NCBI GenBank assembly: GCA_035624355.1
Contig: DASPRQ010000085.1
Coordinates: forward strand, 1-64,000
From: Usitatibacter sp035624355
GTDB taxonomy: Bacteria > Pseudomonadota > Gammaproteobacteria > Burkholderiales > Usitatibacteraceae
Direction of reading: 5' to 3'
Length of the DNA stretch: 64,000 bases
Made by a program: the position numbers and the translations under genes. Numbering within the stretch: position 1 is the stretch's first letter; every line of letters begins with the position of its first letter. Of this stretch, positions 8,905 to 16,564 are shown piece by piece. Under the pieces are notes generated by a model. It ran no database searches. It saw only the letters and a program-made list of their open reading frames with translations, and had not been told where the DNA came from.

Positions 8905-11331
8905 TTAGGCCACCGCGGCGCTCGAATGGCCGTTCAGGAAGCCGGCGGCGCGGGCGGCGTCCACGGGACGCGAGAGCAGGAAGCCCTGGCCGTACTCGCA
9001 GCCCAGCTCCTGCAGGAGCGTGAGCTGCGCGCCGGTCTCGATGCCCTCGGCGAAGACCTGCTTGGACAGCGCCTGCCCCAGCTTGAAGATGGCCTTCACG
9101 ATCTCGCCGCCGTCGCCGTCGCGGTTCATGCGCTCGATGAACGAGCGGTCCACCTTGAGCGCGTCGATCGGGAGGGTCGCGAGGTAGGACAGGCTCGAGT
9201 AGCCGGTCCCGAAGTCGTCGATGGACAGCGTCACCCCCATGTGGCGCAGCGCCGAGAGCGTGGACACCGCGTTCTCGATGCCGTCCATCAGCACGCTCTC
9301 CGTCACCTCGAGCGTGAGCTGCGAGGGGCTCATCTCGGCCGCCTGCAGGGCGCGCTGGACGTGGGCGACGAAGTCCGGGTGGGTGAGCTGCAGGCTCGAG
9401 ACGTTCACGCTCATCTGGAGCGTCGAGCTCTCGCGGATCGCCTTCCACTCGCGCATCTGGCGGCAGGCCTCCGTGAGCACCCAGTTGCCGAGCGGGACGA
9501 TGAGGCCCGTCTCCTCGGCCACGGGGATGAAGGTCGCCGGCTCGAGCAGCCCCCTGTCGGGGTGGTTCCAGCGCACCAGCGCCTCGAACCCGATGAGCCT
9601 GCGGTCGCGCAGCGAGCAGATCGGCTGGTACTCGAGGTAGATCTGGCCCTGGCCGAGCGCGCGGCGCAGCTCGCTCTCGAGCTGCAGCTGCGCGGTCACG
9701 TGCTGGTGCAGGCTCGAGTCGAAGAGGGCGTACTGCGCCTTGCCCTTCGACTTCGCCTTGTACATGGCGATGTCGGCGTCGCGGATGATCTGGTCGGAGG
9801 TCTGGTAGCCGTTCGTGCTGAAGGTGATGCCGATGGAGGCGCTGATCGCCACCTCCATGGAGCCCAGCTGCACCGGCTTCTGCAGCTCCTTCTGGATGCG
9901 CTCGGTGAGCTCGATCGCGTCGCGCTGGCGGTTCAGGTCCTCCACGAGGATCGCGAACTCGTCGCCGCCGAGGCGCGCGAGCACGTCCGTGGGCCGCAGC
10001 ATCTCCTTCAGGCGCCGCGCGAGGTTCACGAGCAGCTCGTCGCCGGCCTTGTGCCCGAGGCTGTCGTTCACCATCTTGAAGCGGTCGAAGTCGAGGTACA
10101 TCACCGCGAAGCGCTGCTCGGGGTGGCGCTGCACGCGCGCGATGGCGCGGTTCAGCTGCTCGTTGAAGTGCGTGCGGTTCGACAGCTGCGTGAGGCTGTC
10201 GTGGTAGGCGTTGTGGTAGAGCTCGGCCTCCGCGCGGCGGCGGGCGCTGATGTCCTGCGCCTGCACGATGAGGTTGTGGGTGCGGAACTGCCAGTCGCGG
10301 GCGAGCGAGATGTTGAGCGACATCCAGACGTCGGAGCCGTCGCGGTGGATGCCGCGGACTTCGGTGTGCACGCTCGCGAGCTCGCCCTTCACGAGCCGGT
10401 CCACGGGTCCCTGGAGGGCCCCGAGGTCGTCGGGGTTCACCAGCGTGGGCAGCTGCGAGGCGAGCAGCTCCGGGAGCGAGCGCCCGAGCATGTCGCAGAA
10501 GGCCTTGTTCGCCTGGATGAAGCGGCCCTCGGTGGACACCAGCGCCATGCCGATCGCCGCGTGCGTGAAGGCGCTGTGGAACCGGCTCTCGCTCTCCTTG
10601 AGCTCCTCCATGTGGCGCTGGTCCGACTCCTTGCGCTGGAAGTAGGAGTGCAGCGTCGACAGGAACATCGCGATCACCGGCACCGAGACGAGCAGCACCG
10701 GGAGCCCGAACTGCTGGAAGCTCGTGAAGAGCAGGCCCGCGATCGAGGCGCCGGTGAGGTAGGCGAGCCCGATCCAGCCGAAATTGCGCAGCCACTTGAG
10801 CGGCGTGAGGGGCGAGCGGGTCTTCAGCGCGAAGAGCGTGGAGGTGAGCAGCGTGTTGGCGACGAAGTAGAGCGCCGCGAAGCCGAAGAGCAGGGAGAGG
10901 AGCGCGGCCATGCCGGAGCGGCCCGCGTGGCCGCGCGCGGCCTCGAAGCCGCTCGCGCACACCATCATCGCGAGCGAGGCCATGGCCGGCGTGCCGAGGC
11001 GGCTCGTCCAGCGCTTGGAGGTGCGCCAGGACGCGACGAAGCCTTCGAAGGCCGCGGCGATCACCGCCGCCGACGGCCCGTAGAGCAGCATCACGAGGAA
11101 GATGAAGATCTCGGCGCCGGCGATCGAGGTCTTGGCCCCGGGGATGCGCACCGGGAAGAGCCCCACGATCGCGGCCACCGCCGCGCCCGCCACGACCTGC
11201 ACGAGGAACTTGCCGTCGATCGAGACCACGTCGGCGATCGCGTAGCCGAGCGCCGCGAGCCCGAGCAGCGTGACGGTCCACCAGTACCGCCGCGACGCCG
11301 CGTTGTAGTCCTGCATGTCGATGATGGCCAT
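8905..11331 (-). CDS. Membrane PAS-GGDEF-EAL protein (diguanylate cyclase/c-di-GMP phosphodiesterase)
   Basis: 808 residues. The first about 215 hold six or so membrane helices forming a sensor-like module; a PAS domain follows (about 235-355), then GGDEF (about 365-525) with an intact LGGDEF site and an RPTD inhibitory site five residues before it, then EAL (about 540-790) with FEALVRW, DDFGTGYSSL, KVDRSFI and AEGIET. All visible catalytic residues are present, so either or both activities may work. It makes or degrades cyclic di-GMP at the inner membrane, presumably in response to a membrane or PAS signal. It lies 37 bases downstream of the S8 protease gene on the same strand, so the two are probably cotranscribed. 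The roughly 200 bases between it and the convergent KdpD-like gene hold nothing I recognise. Confidence 0.92.
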   Translation of the reverse strand: MAIIDMQDYNAASRRYWWTVTLLGLAALGYAIADVVSIDGKFLVQVVAGAAVAAIVGLFPVRIPGAKTSIAGAEIFIFLVMLLYGPSAAVIAAAFEGFVASWRTSKRWTSRLGTPAMASLAMMVCASGFEAARGHAGRSGMAALLSLLFGFAALYFVANTLLTSTLFALKTRSPLTPLKWLRNFGWIGLAYLTGASIAGLLFTSFQQFGLPVLLVSVPVIAMFLSTLHSYFQRKESDQRHMEELKESESRFHSAFTHAAIGMALVSTEGRFIQANKAFCDMLGRSLPELLASQLPTLVNPDDLGALQGPVDRLVKGELASVHTEVRGIHRDGSDVWMSLNISLARDWQFRTHNLIVQAQDISARRRAEAELYHNAYHDSLTQLSNRTHFNEQLNRAIARVQRHPEQRFAVMYLDFDRFKMVNDSLGHKAGDELLVNLARRLKEMLRPTDVLARLGGDEFAILVEDLNRQRDAIELTERIQKELQKPVQLGSMEVAISASIGITFSTNGYQTSDQIIRDADIAMYKAKSKGKAQYALFDSSLHQHVTAQLQLESELRRALGQGQIYLEYQPICSLRDRRLIGFEALVRWNHPDRGLLEPATFIPVAEETGLIVPLGNWVLTEACRQMREWKAIRESSTLQMSVNVSSLQLTHPDFVAHVQRALQAAEMSPSQLTLEVTESVLMDGIENAVSTLSALRHMGVTLSIDDFGTGYSSLSYLATLPIDALKVDRSFIERMNRDGDGGEIVKAIFKLGQALSKQVFAEGIETGAQLTLLQELGCEYGQGFLLSRPVDAARAAGFLNGHSSAAVA

Positions 11332-11368
11332 GGTCGTGTCCGCGCCCGTGTCGATTGTCGCGTGTTAA

Positions 11369-13636
11369 TCAGGGTTCGCCAAGCGGGATCGCTTCGCTCA
11401 TGACCACGCCCTCGGACAGGATCACGCCTTCCGAGAGGACCACCCCCTCGGAGAGCACGACGCCTTCCGACAGGACCACCCCTTCGGACAGCACGACGCC
11501 CTCGCTCAGGATGATGCCTTCCGAGAGGATGATGCCTTCCGACAGCACGACGCCCTCGGACAGCACGATGCCTTCCGACAGCACGATGCCCAGCGACTTC
11601 GTCACGCCGTCGGAGACCGTCGAGGACGGCGTGAACGCGCCCTTGCCGAGGAGGAGGTTGCTCACGCCGAGCGCCCCGCTCATCTGGAGCACGCCGGGGC
11701 TCACGAGCCGCATCGGGGGCGTGGCGATCTCCTCGAAGCCCGACATGTAGGACGTGCCGGGGAAATAGTCGATGGAGGTGTCGGTCACGCGCCGCCCCAC
11801 CCACGACAGCGTCGGGTCGTAGGCGGCCTGGAACCTGGCGATCACGGCCGACCCGCCGAGGACCTGCTGGCCGCCCATGAACACGAACTGGCTCCACTGG
11901 AACCGGCGCCCCTCGATCGTCGAGTAGGGCGCGGGCATGCTCTGGCCGGACCCGAGCAGCGAGTCGCCGACGCGCAGGCCGTTGCGGGCCACGCGCGAGG
12001 CGATGTCGGTCCTGAGCGCCGCGGAAACCTGGAGCGCGCCCGGCACGTTCACCAGCCCCGCGCCCTGCTCCAGCAGGTTCTGGTTCGGAAGCGGCTCGGC
12101 CGTGTACTGGAGGATCGCCTTCACCAGCGGCGGCGTGAGGCCCGGGTTCACCTGCAGCATGAGCGCCACCGCGCCCGAGACCACCGGCGCCGAGAAGGAC
12201 GTGCCGCTCACGCTGATGAGGCCGGTGCCGACGCGGCCGCCGCTCTGCACGATGAGCTGCGGGTACTGGAGGCCGATCTGGCTCATCAGCCGGCCCGTCG
12301 AGTCGGTCGCGAGCGCGCCGATCACGTGGTTGCCGGGGGCGACGAGGTCGGGCTTGAGGACGTCGTCGGGATGGTAGTTCCCCTGCGCGTCCACGTATCC
12401 GCCGAGCGTCGGGCCGCGGGAGCTGAAGAAGTTGACGGTGTCGTCCGCGCGGGTCGCCGTGGAATGCATGTTGCTGCTTCCGACGGTGATCGCCGAGGGC
12501 TCGTTGCCGGGCGCGCTGATGCCGCCGTAGACCTCGCGGCCGCTCGCGTCCTGGCCGTAGTTGCCGGCCGCGACCACCACGGTGATCCCCGCGGCCACTG
12601 CGTTGCGCACCGCGCGGCACAGGGGATCGGTCATGTACGAATCGGTGGAATCGGCGGCGAGGCTGATGTTGAGCACGCGGATCCCGTAGTCCCGGGCGTG
12701 GTAGATCACCCAGTCGATGCCGGAGAGCGCGTCGGCGACGTCGCCCACGCCCTGGTCGTTGAGGACGCGCACGTCGAAGAGCGAGGCTCCGGGCGCGATG
12801 CCGGTCGAGTCGACCGTCCCGTAGAAGTCGCTTCCCGCGGCGATCGAGGCGACGATCGTGCCGTGGCCGAGCGGGTCCTGGAAGCCCACGCCGGCGCTGT
12901 TGATCAGGGATTCGAGGGTCGCGAGGGCGGAGCTGCCCGGATAGATCCGGTTGCTGAAGTCGTATCCGCCCTGCCAGTCCCTCGAGCCCAGCAGCTGGCT
13001 GTCGGTGATCTTCTGGAAATCGACGCTGCGCTTCACGCGCGAGCCGCTCCAGGAGCCGGAGAAGGCGGCGTGCGTGGACATGATCCCGGAGTCGAGGAAG
13101 GCGATGCCGACGCCCGAGCCGTCCACGCCGGGGCTCACGACCGCGCCATTGCCGCTCGACTCGTAGGAGCCGGTGACGGACTGGAGCATGCTGCGCGTGC
13201 GCACCGTCATGCGGTTGGGCGAGATGCTCTCCACGTCGCCGCGCTGCGCGATGCTCAGCACGCGGGAGGCCGGCAGGAGCGCGTACACGCCGTTCACCGA
13301 AATGAATTTCTGGTAGACCGAGCCGCCGACGCCGACGATCGCCGAGCGCAGGGAAGTGAGGTCCGGGTCGGTCGTGGGGGCGCTGATCACGAGCACCTTC
13401 ACCAGGCGGCCGGCGGAGGTGTCCTTCGCCCACGGGAGGCTCGCCACGCTGCTCGCGACGAGGGCCTGCGCCAGGTCGGGCGAGACCTTGCTCATCGCGG
13501 CCGAGGCGCTCGTCGAGGCCGCGGCGCTCGCGCCGAAAGCGGCGAAGAGCAGCGCCGCGCCCACCGCCCAGGCGGCACAACGGCGCGCGAGCGCGGGGAG
13601 CAGAGTAGTGAACGAGATGCGGGTCCGGGTGAGCAT
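11369..13636 (-). CDS. Secreted S8 (subtilisin-like) serine protease with C-terminal hexapeptide repeats
   Basis: 755 residues from the ATG at 13636, preceded by a strong GGAGGGAAA ribosome site. Longer upstream frames are antisense to addB and are rejected. A signal peptide occupies residues 1 to about 39. An I9-like propeptide region (about 78-145) precedes the catalytic domain: Asp182 (FLDSG), His259 (GHGT), oxyanion Asn359 (AAGN) and Ser480 (SGTSFSAP) are all present, so it should be active. After a domain of unknown fold (about 545-680), residues 683-748 are eleven copies of G-[IV]-[IV]-[LM]-S-E, ending in AIPLGEP. It is exported by Sec; whether it stays at the cell surface is unknown. 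No LPXTG, PEP-CTERM or type IX sorting signal is seen. It heads an apparent operon with the GGDEF-EAL gene. Confidence 0.93.
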   Translation of the reverse strand: MLTRTRISFTTLLPALARRCAAWAVGAALLFAAFGASAAASTSASAAMSKVSPDLAQALVASSVASLPWAKDTSAGRLVKVLVISAPTTDPDLTSLRSAIVGVGGSVYQKFISVNGVYALLPASRVLSIAQRGDVESISPNRMTVRTRSMLQSVTGSYESSGNGAVVSPGVDGSGVGIAFLDSGIMSTHAAFSGSWSGSRVKRSVDFQKITDSQLLGSRDWQGGYDFSNRIYPGSSALATLESLINSAGVGFQDPLGHGTIVASIAAGSDFYGTVDSTGIAPGASLFDVRVLNDQGVGDVADALSGIDWVIYHARDYGIRVLNISLAADSTDSYMTDPLCRAVRNAVAAGITVVVAAGNYGQDASGREVYGGISAPGNEPSAITVGSSNMHSTATRADDTVNFFSSRGPTLGGYVDAQGNYHPDDVLKPDLVAPGNHVIGALATDSTGRLMSQIGLQYPQLIVQSGGRVGTGLISVSGTSFSAPVVSGAVALMLQVNPGLTPPLVKAILQYTAEPLPNQNLLEQGAGLVNVPGALQVSAALRTDIASRVARNGLRVGDSLLGSGQSMPAPYSTIEGRRFQWSQFVFMGGQQVLGGSAVIARFQAAYDPTLSWVGRRVTDTSIDYFPGTSYMSGFEEIATPPMRLVSPGVLQMSGALGVSNLLLGKGAFTPSSTVSDGVTKSLGIVLSEGIVLSEGVVLSEGIILSEGIILSEGVVLSEGVVLSEGVVLSEGVVLSEGVILSEGVVMSEAIPLGEP
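11393..11590 (-). repeat. Eleven tandem 18-bp units encoding the GVVLSE hexapeptide array
   Basis: Exactly 198 bases, 11 units of 18, each encoding G-[IV]-[IV]-[LM]-S-E on the minus strand. The units differ mostly at silent positions: Glu uses both GAA and GAG, and Ser uses TCC, TCG and also AGC, which cannot be reached from TCN by one silent change. This points to selection on the peptide and to an old array, not a fresh slippage expansion. Confidence 0.95.
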
Positions 13637-13736
13637 TTTCCCTCCGCTTTGCTGTGAACCAATGCACAGACTCAAGCGATGAGCCGAGAATATCCGGGGG
13701 CGCCGCCAACTTTTGTGACTTTCCGCACACCGGCAA

Positions 13737-13766
13737 TTACAGCTGTAAGCCCGGTTACATCCGTAA
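13737..13766. promoter_or_regulatory. Two tandem dyads in the S8 protease/addB divergent region
   Basis: TTACAGCTGTAA (13737-13748) is a perfect 12-base palindrome; TTACATCCGTAA (13755-13766) is the same with imperfect inner bases. Centre-to-centre distance is 18 bases, close to two helical turns. The pair sits in the 153-base gap between the divergent S8 protease and addB genes, about 100 bases upstream of the protease. This is the layout of a cooperative operator. No regulator is encoded next to it. Confidence 0.5.
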
Positions 13767-13789
13767 GAGACCGTATGATGGGAAGCGCC

Positions 13790-16564
13790 ATGCCGACCGA
13801 GCTGCAAGCGCTCCCGCTGCCCGAGCTTTTCCGGCGCTTGTCCGCGGGCCACGCCGCCCGGATCACCGTGCTCGTGCCGAACCGGCGCCTCGCCCAGGCC
13901 CTCCAGGGCGACTTCGACCGTGTCCAGCTCGCCGCGGGGCGCACTTCCTGGGAGGCGCCGGACATCCTTCCTTTCGGCGCGTTCGTCGAGCGCTGCCACG
14001 AGGAGGCCCTCTACGGCGCGGACGGAGACCGGGTTCCCGCGCTGCTCACCGCGGCCGAGGCCCAGCTCCTCTGGGAGGAAGCGCTGCACGCGGGACGCTG
14101 GCGCGAGCGGATGCTCTCGGTTCCCGCCAGCGCGGCGCTCGCCGCCGAGGCCTGGGAGCTCGCGCACGCCTGGCGCCTGGAAGGCGCGATCGAGGCGGGC
14201 GGCGCAGGCGAGGACGCGGAGGCTTTCGCGGCCTGGTGCGCGCATTACCGGCGCCGCACGCAACGCGACGGCCTCGTCGACGCGGCGCGCCTTCCCGCCT
14301 TCGTCGCGGCGCGCTTCGCGAGCGGGGCCGCGGCGCCTCCCGCCGCGATCGTGCTCCACGCGTTCGACCTTCTCACGCCGCAGCAGGAGGATTTCCTCGC
14401 CGCCTGCGCGCGGGCCGGCGTGGCGCTCGCGCGCTCCGTCCCTCCCCGCGCGGCGGGCCCGGTGCGCCGCGTGGAATTCGACTCGCCGCGCGAGGAGCTC
14501 GAGCACGCGGCGCGCTGGGCGCGCGAGCGCCTGGAGCGCGCGGGGCCCGGCCCGGCCCCGCGCATCGCGGTGGTCGTCCCGCAGCTCGCCGAGCGCCGCC
14601 GCGAGGTCGCGAGAATCTTCGCCCGCGTGCTCGCCGCGGACGCCGTGCCGGCCGATCCGGCGCAGGCTCTGTTCAACGTCTCGCTCGGCGCGCCGCTCGC
14701 CTCCTATCCCCTCGTCGATTGCGCGCTCGACCTGCTGGAGCTCGCCGCCTCCCCGCTCGCCTTCGATCGCGCGAGCCGCCTGCTGCGCTCGCCCTTCGTC
14801 GCCGCGGCGCAGTCCGAGGCCGCGGCGCGCGCGCGCCTGGACGTGGCGCTGCGCGAGTTCGCGCCGCCGGCGCTGTCCCTGCATCGCCTTCGCGCGCTCA
14901 TCCCGGAGGCGCTCGCGCGCCGCGCCCTGCCCCCGTGCCCTTCGCTGCCCGCGCTCCTCGACCGGATGGCGGCCGCCGTCCGGGACGAAGGGCGCGCTCC
15001 CGCCTCCGCTTGGGCGCGCCGCTACACCGCGCTGCTCGACGCGGCCGGCTTCCCCGGCGAGCGCGGGCTCGATTCGACCGAGTACCAGGCGCTCGAGCGC
15101 TGGCGCGAGACGCTCGGTGAGTTCGGCGCGCTGGGGTCCGTCGCGCCGGCGTGGAACGGCGCGGAGGCGCGCGCGCGGCTCAGGCGCCTGTGCGTCGACG
15201 CGGTCTTCCAGCCGGCATCGGGCAACGCGCCGGTCCAGGTGCTCGGCATCCTCGAGTCGGCGGGGCTCGCCTTCGACCACCTCTGGGTGAGCGGCCTCAC
15301 CGAGGACGCGTGGCCGCTCGCCCCCCGCGCCCATCCGCTCATCGCGCCCGCGCTGCAACGCAGGGCCGGCATCCCGCAGGCGAGCGCGGAGGCGTCGCTG
15401 CGCCTGGATGCGGCGCTCACCGATTCGTGGAGCGGAGCGGCGGCCGAAGTGGTGTTGAGCAGCGCCCGCTTCGACGGCGACCGCGAGCTCCTCCCGAGCC
15501 CGCTCGTCGCGCGCATCGAGGGCGTCGCGCCCTCCGCGCTCGCGATCGCCGATTTTCCCACGCGCCGCGCGGCGCTGTTCGGTGCGAGCCGCGCGCCGGC
15601 AACGCGGGGCACACGCGCGGATACGGTGGCGCCCGCGCTCGGGGCGAGCGCGAGCCCGGGCGGCACGGCGGTGCTCGCCGACCAGGCCGCGTGCCCGTTC
15701 CGCGCGTTCGCCCACTTCCGCCTCGAGGCGCGGGCCCTCGAGTTCCCCCAGCCGGGCCTCGGGAGCGCGGAGCGCGGGCTGCTGCTGCACGCGATGATGG
15801 CGCGCCTCTGGAGCGCGCTGGGAGACCAGGCGACGCTCGCGGCGACGCCCGAGGAGCGCCTCGCCGCGCTCGTCGAGGAGGCCGCGGGGCACGCGGTGGC
15901 GCGCGTGCGCTCCGAGCGGCCGGGGCGCCTCGACGGGCGCTTCGCGCAGCTCGAGCGCGAGCGGCTCGCGCGCATCGCCCGCGGATGGCTCGAGATCGAG
16001 CGCGCACGCTCCCCCTTCGAGGTGCGCATGCGCGAGGAGAGGATGACGCTCGCCGCGGGCCACCTGCGGCTCGCCGGGCGCGTGGACCGCGTCGACCGCC
16101 TGCTCGACGGGCACGGCGGGCTCGCGGTGATCGACTACAAGTCCGGGCGGGCGAGCGTGTCCGACTGGCTGGGTCCCCGGCCCGACGACGCGCAGCTTCC
16201 CCTGTACGCGCTCGCCGCGGGCGACGAGGAGATCCGCGCGGTGGCTTTCGCGCGGCTGAGGATCGGCGAGCTCGGCTTCGCCGGCCTCGCCCGCGACAAG
16301 GAAGCTCTCCCGGGGGTGCGCACCGTCGACCGGCACCGGATCGCGCGCCGGCAGGCGTCGTCGTGGGGCGAGCTCCTGCAGCGCTGGCGCGAGGAGCTCG
16401 ATGCGCTCGGCGATGACTTCGCGAGCGGCGACGCGCGGGTCGACCCGAAGCGCGGGCTTCGCACCTGCGAGCGCTGCGACCTGGGCGCCCTGTGCCGCGT
16501 GCACGAGCGCTACGGCTTCGGCGCAGGCGAGGACGGCGCGGAAGACGAGGAGGCGCCGGAATGA
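13790..16564 (+). CDS. AddB-like PD-(D/E)XK nuclease (probable DNA repair protein)
   Basis: 924 residues from the ATG at 13790, which has GGGAAG before it; in-frame ATGs at 13775, 13778 and the longer frame from 13679 are less likely. The N-terminal part is a degenerate UvrD-like helicase fold (VLVPNRRLAQALQ); the C-terminal part is a RecB-family nuclease with VIDYKSG near residue 780 and QLPLYAL after it. A cysteine near 635 (ADQAACPFRAF) plus TCERCDLGALC near the end match the iron-sulfur staple of AddB-type nucleases. It should act with the AddA-like protein encoded by the overlapping downstream gene in processing double-strand breaks for recombination. This beta/gammaproteobacterial form is usually annotated only as a probable DNA repair protein. 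Confidence 0.88.
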   Translation: MPTELQALPLPELFRRLSAGHAARITVLVPNRRLAQALQGDFDRVQLAAGRTSWEAPDILPFGAFVERCHEEALYGADGDRVPALLTAAEAQLLWEEALHAGRWRERMLSVPASAALAAEAWELAHAWRLEGAIEAGGAGEDAEAFAAWCAHYRRRTQRDGLVDAARLPAFVAARFASGAAAPPAAIVLHAFDLLTPQQEDFLAACARAGVALARSVPPRAAGPVRRVEFDSPREELEHAARWARERLERAGPGPAPRIAVVVPQLAERRREVARIFARVLAADAVPADPAQALFNVSLGAPLASYPLVDCALDLLELAASPLAFDRASRLLRSPFVAAAQSEAAARARLDVALREFAPPALSLHRLRALIPEALARRALPPCPSLPALLDRMAAAVRDEGRAPASAWARRYTALLDAAGFPGERGLDSTEYQALERWRETLGEFGALGSVAPAWNGAEARARLRRLCVDAVFQPASGNAPVQVLGILESAGLAFDHLWVSGLTEDAWPLAPRAHPLIAPALQRRAGIPQASAEASLRLDAALTDSWSGAAAEVVLSSARFDGDRELLPSPLVARIEGVAPSALAIADFPTRRAALFGASRAPATRGTRADTVAPALGASASPGGTAVLADQAACPFRAFAHFRLEARALEFPQPGLGSAERGLLLHAMMARLWSALGDQATLAATPEERLAALVEEAAGHAVARVRSERPGRLDGRFAQLERERLARIARGWLEIERARSPFEVRMREERMTLAAGHLRLAGRVDRVDRLLDGHGGLAVIDYKSGRASVSDWLGPRPDDAQLPLYALAAGDEEIRAVAFARLRIGELGFAGLARDKEALPGVRTVDRHRIARRQASSWGELLQRWREELDALGDDFASGDARVDPKRGLRTCERCDLGALCRVHERYGFGAGEDGAEDEEAPE

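Noticed and set aside
11393..11590. Tandem array considered as a CRISPR or minisatellite
   Set aside because: Units are 18 bp without spacers and lie in frame in a coding sequence, with mostly silent variation.
11355..11750. Plus-strand frame with a TTPSDS-type repeat opposite the protease tail
   Set aside because: It is the reverse-strand reading of the 18-bp array. The minus-strand gene has a signal peptide, catalytic triad and ribosome site; the plus frame has none.
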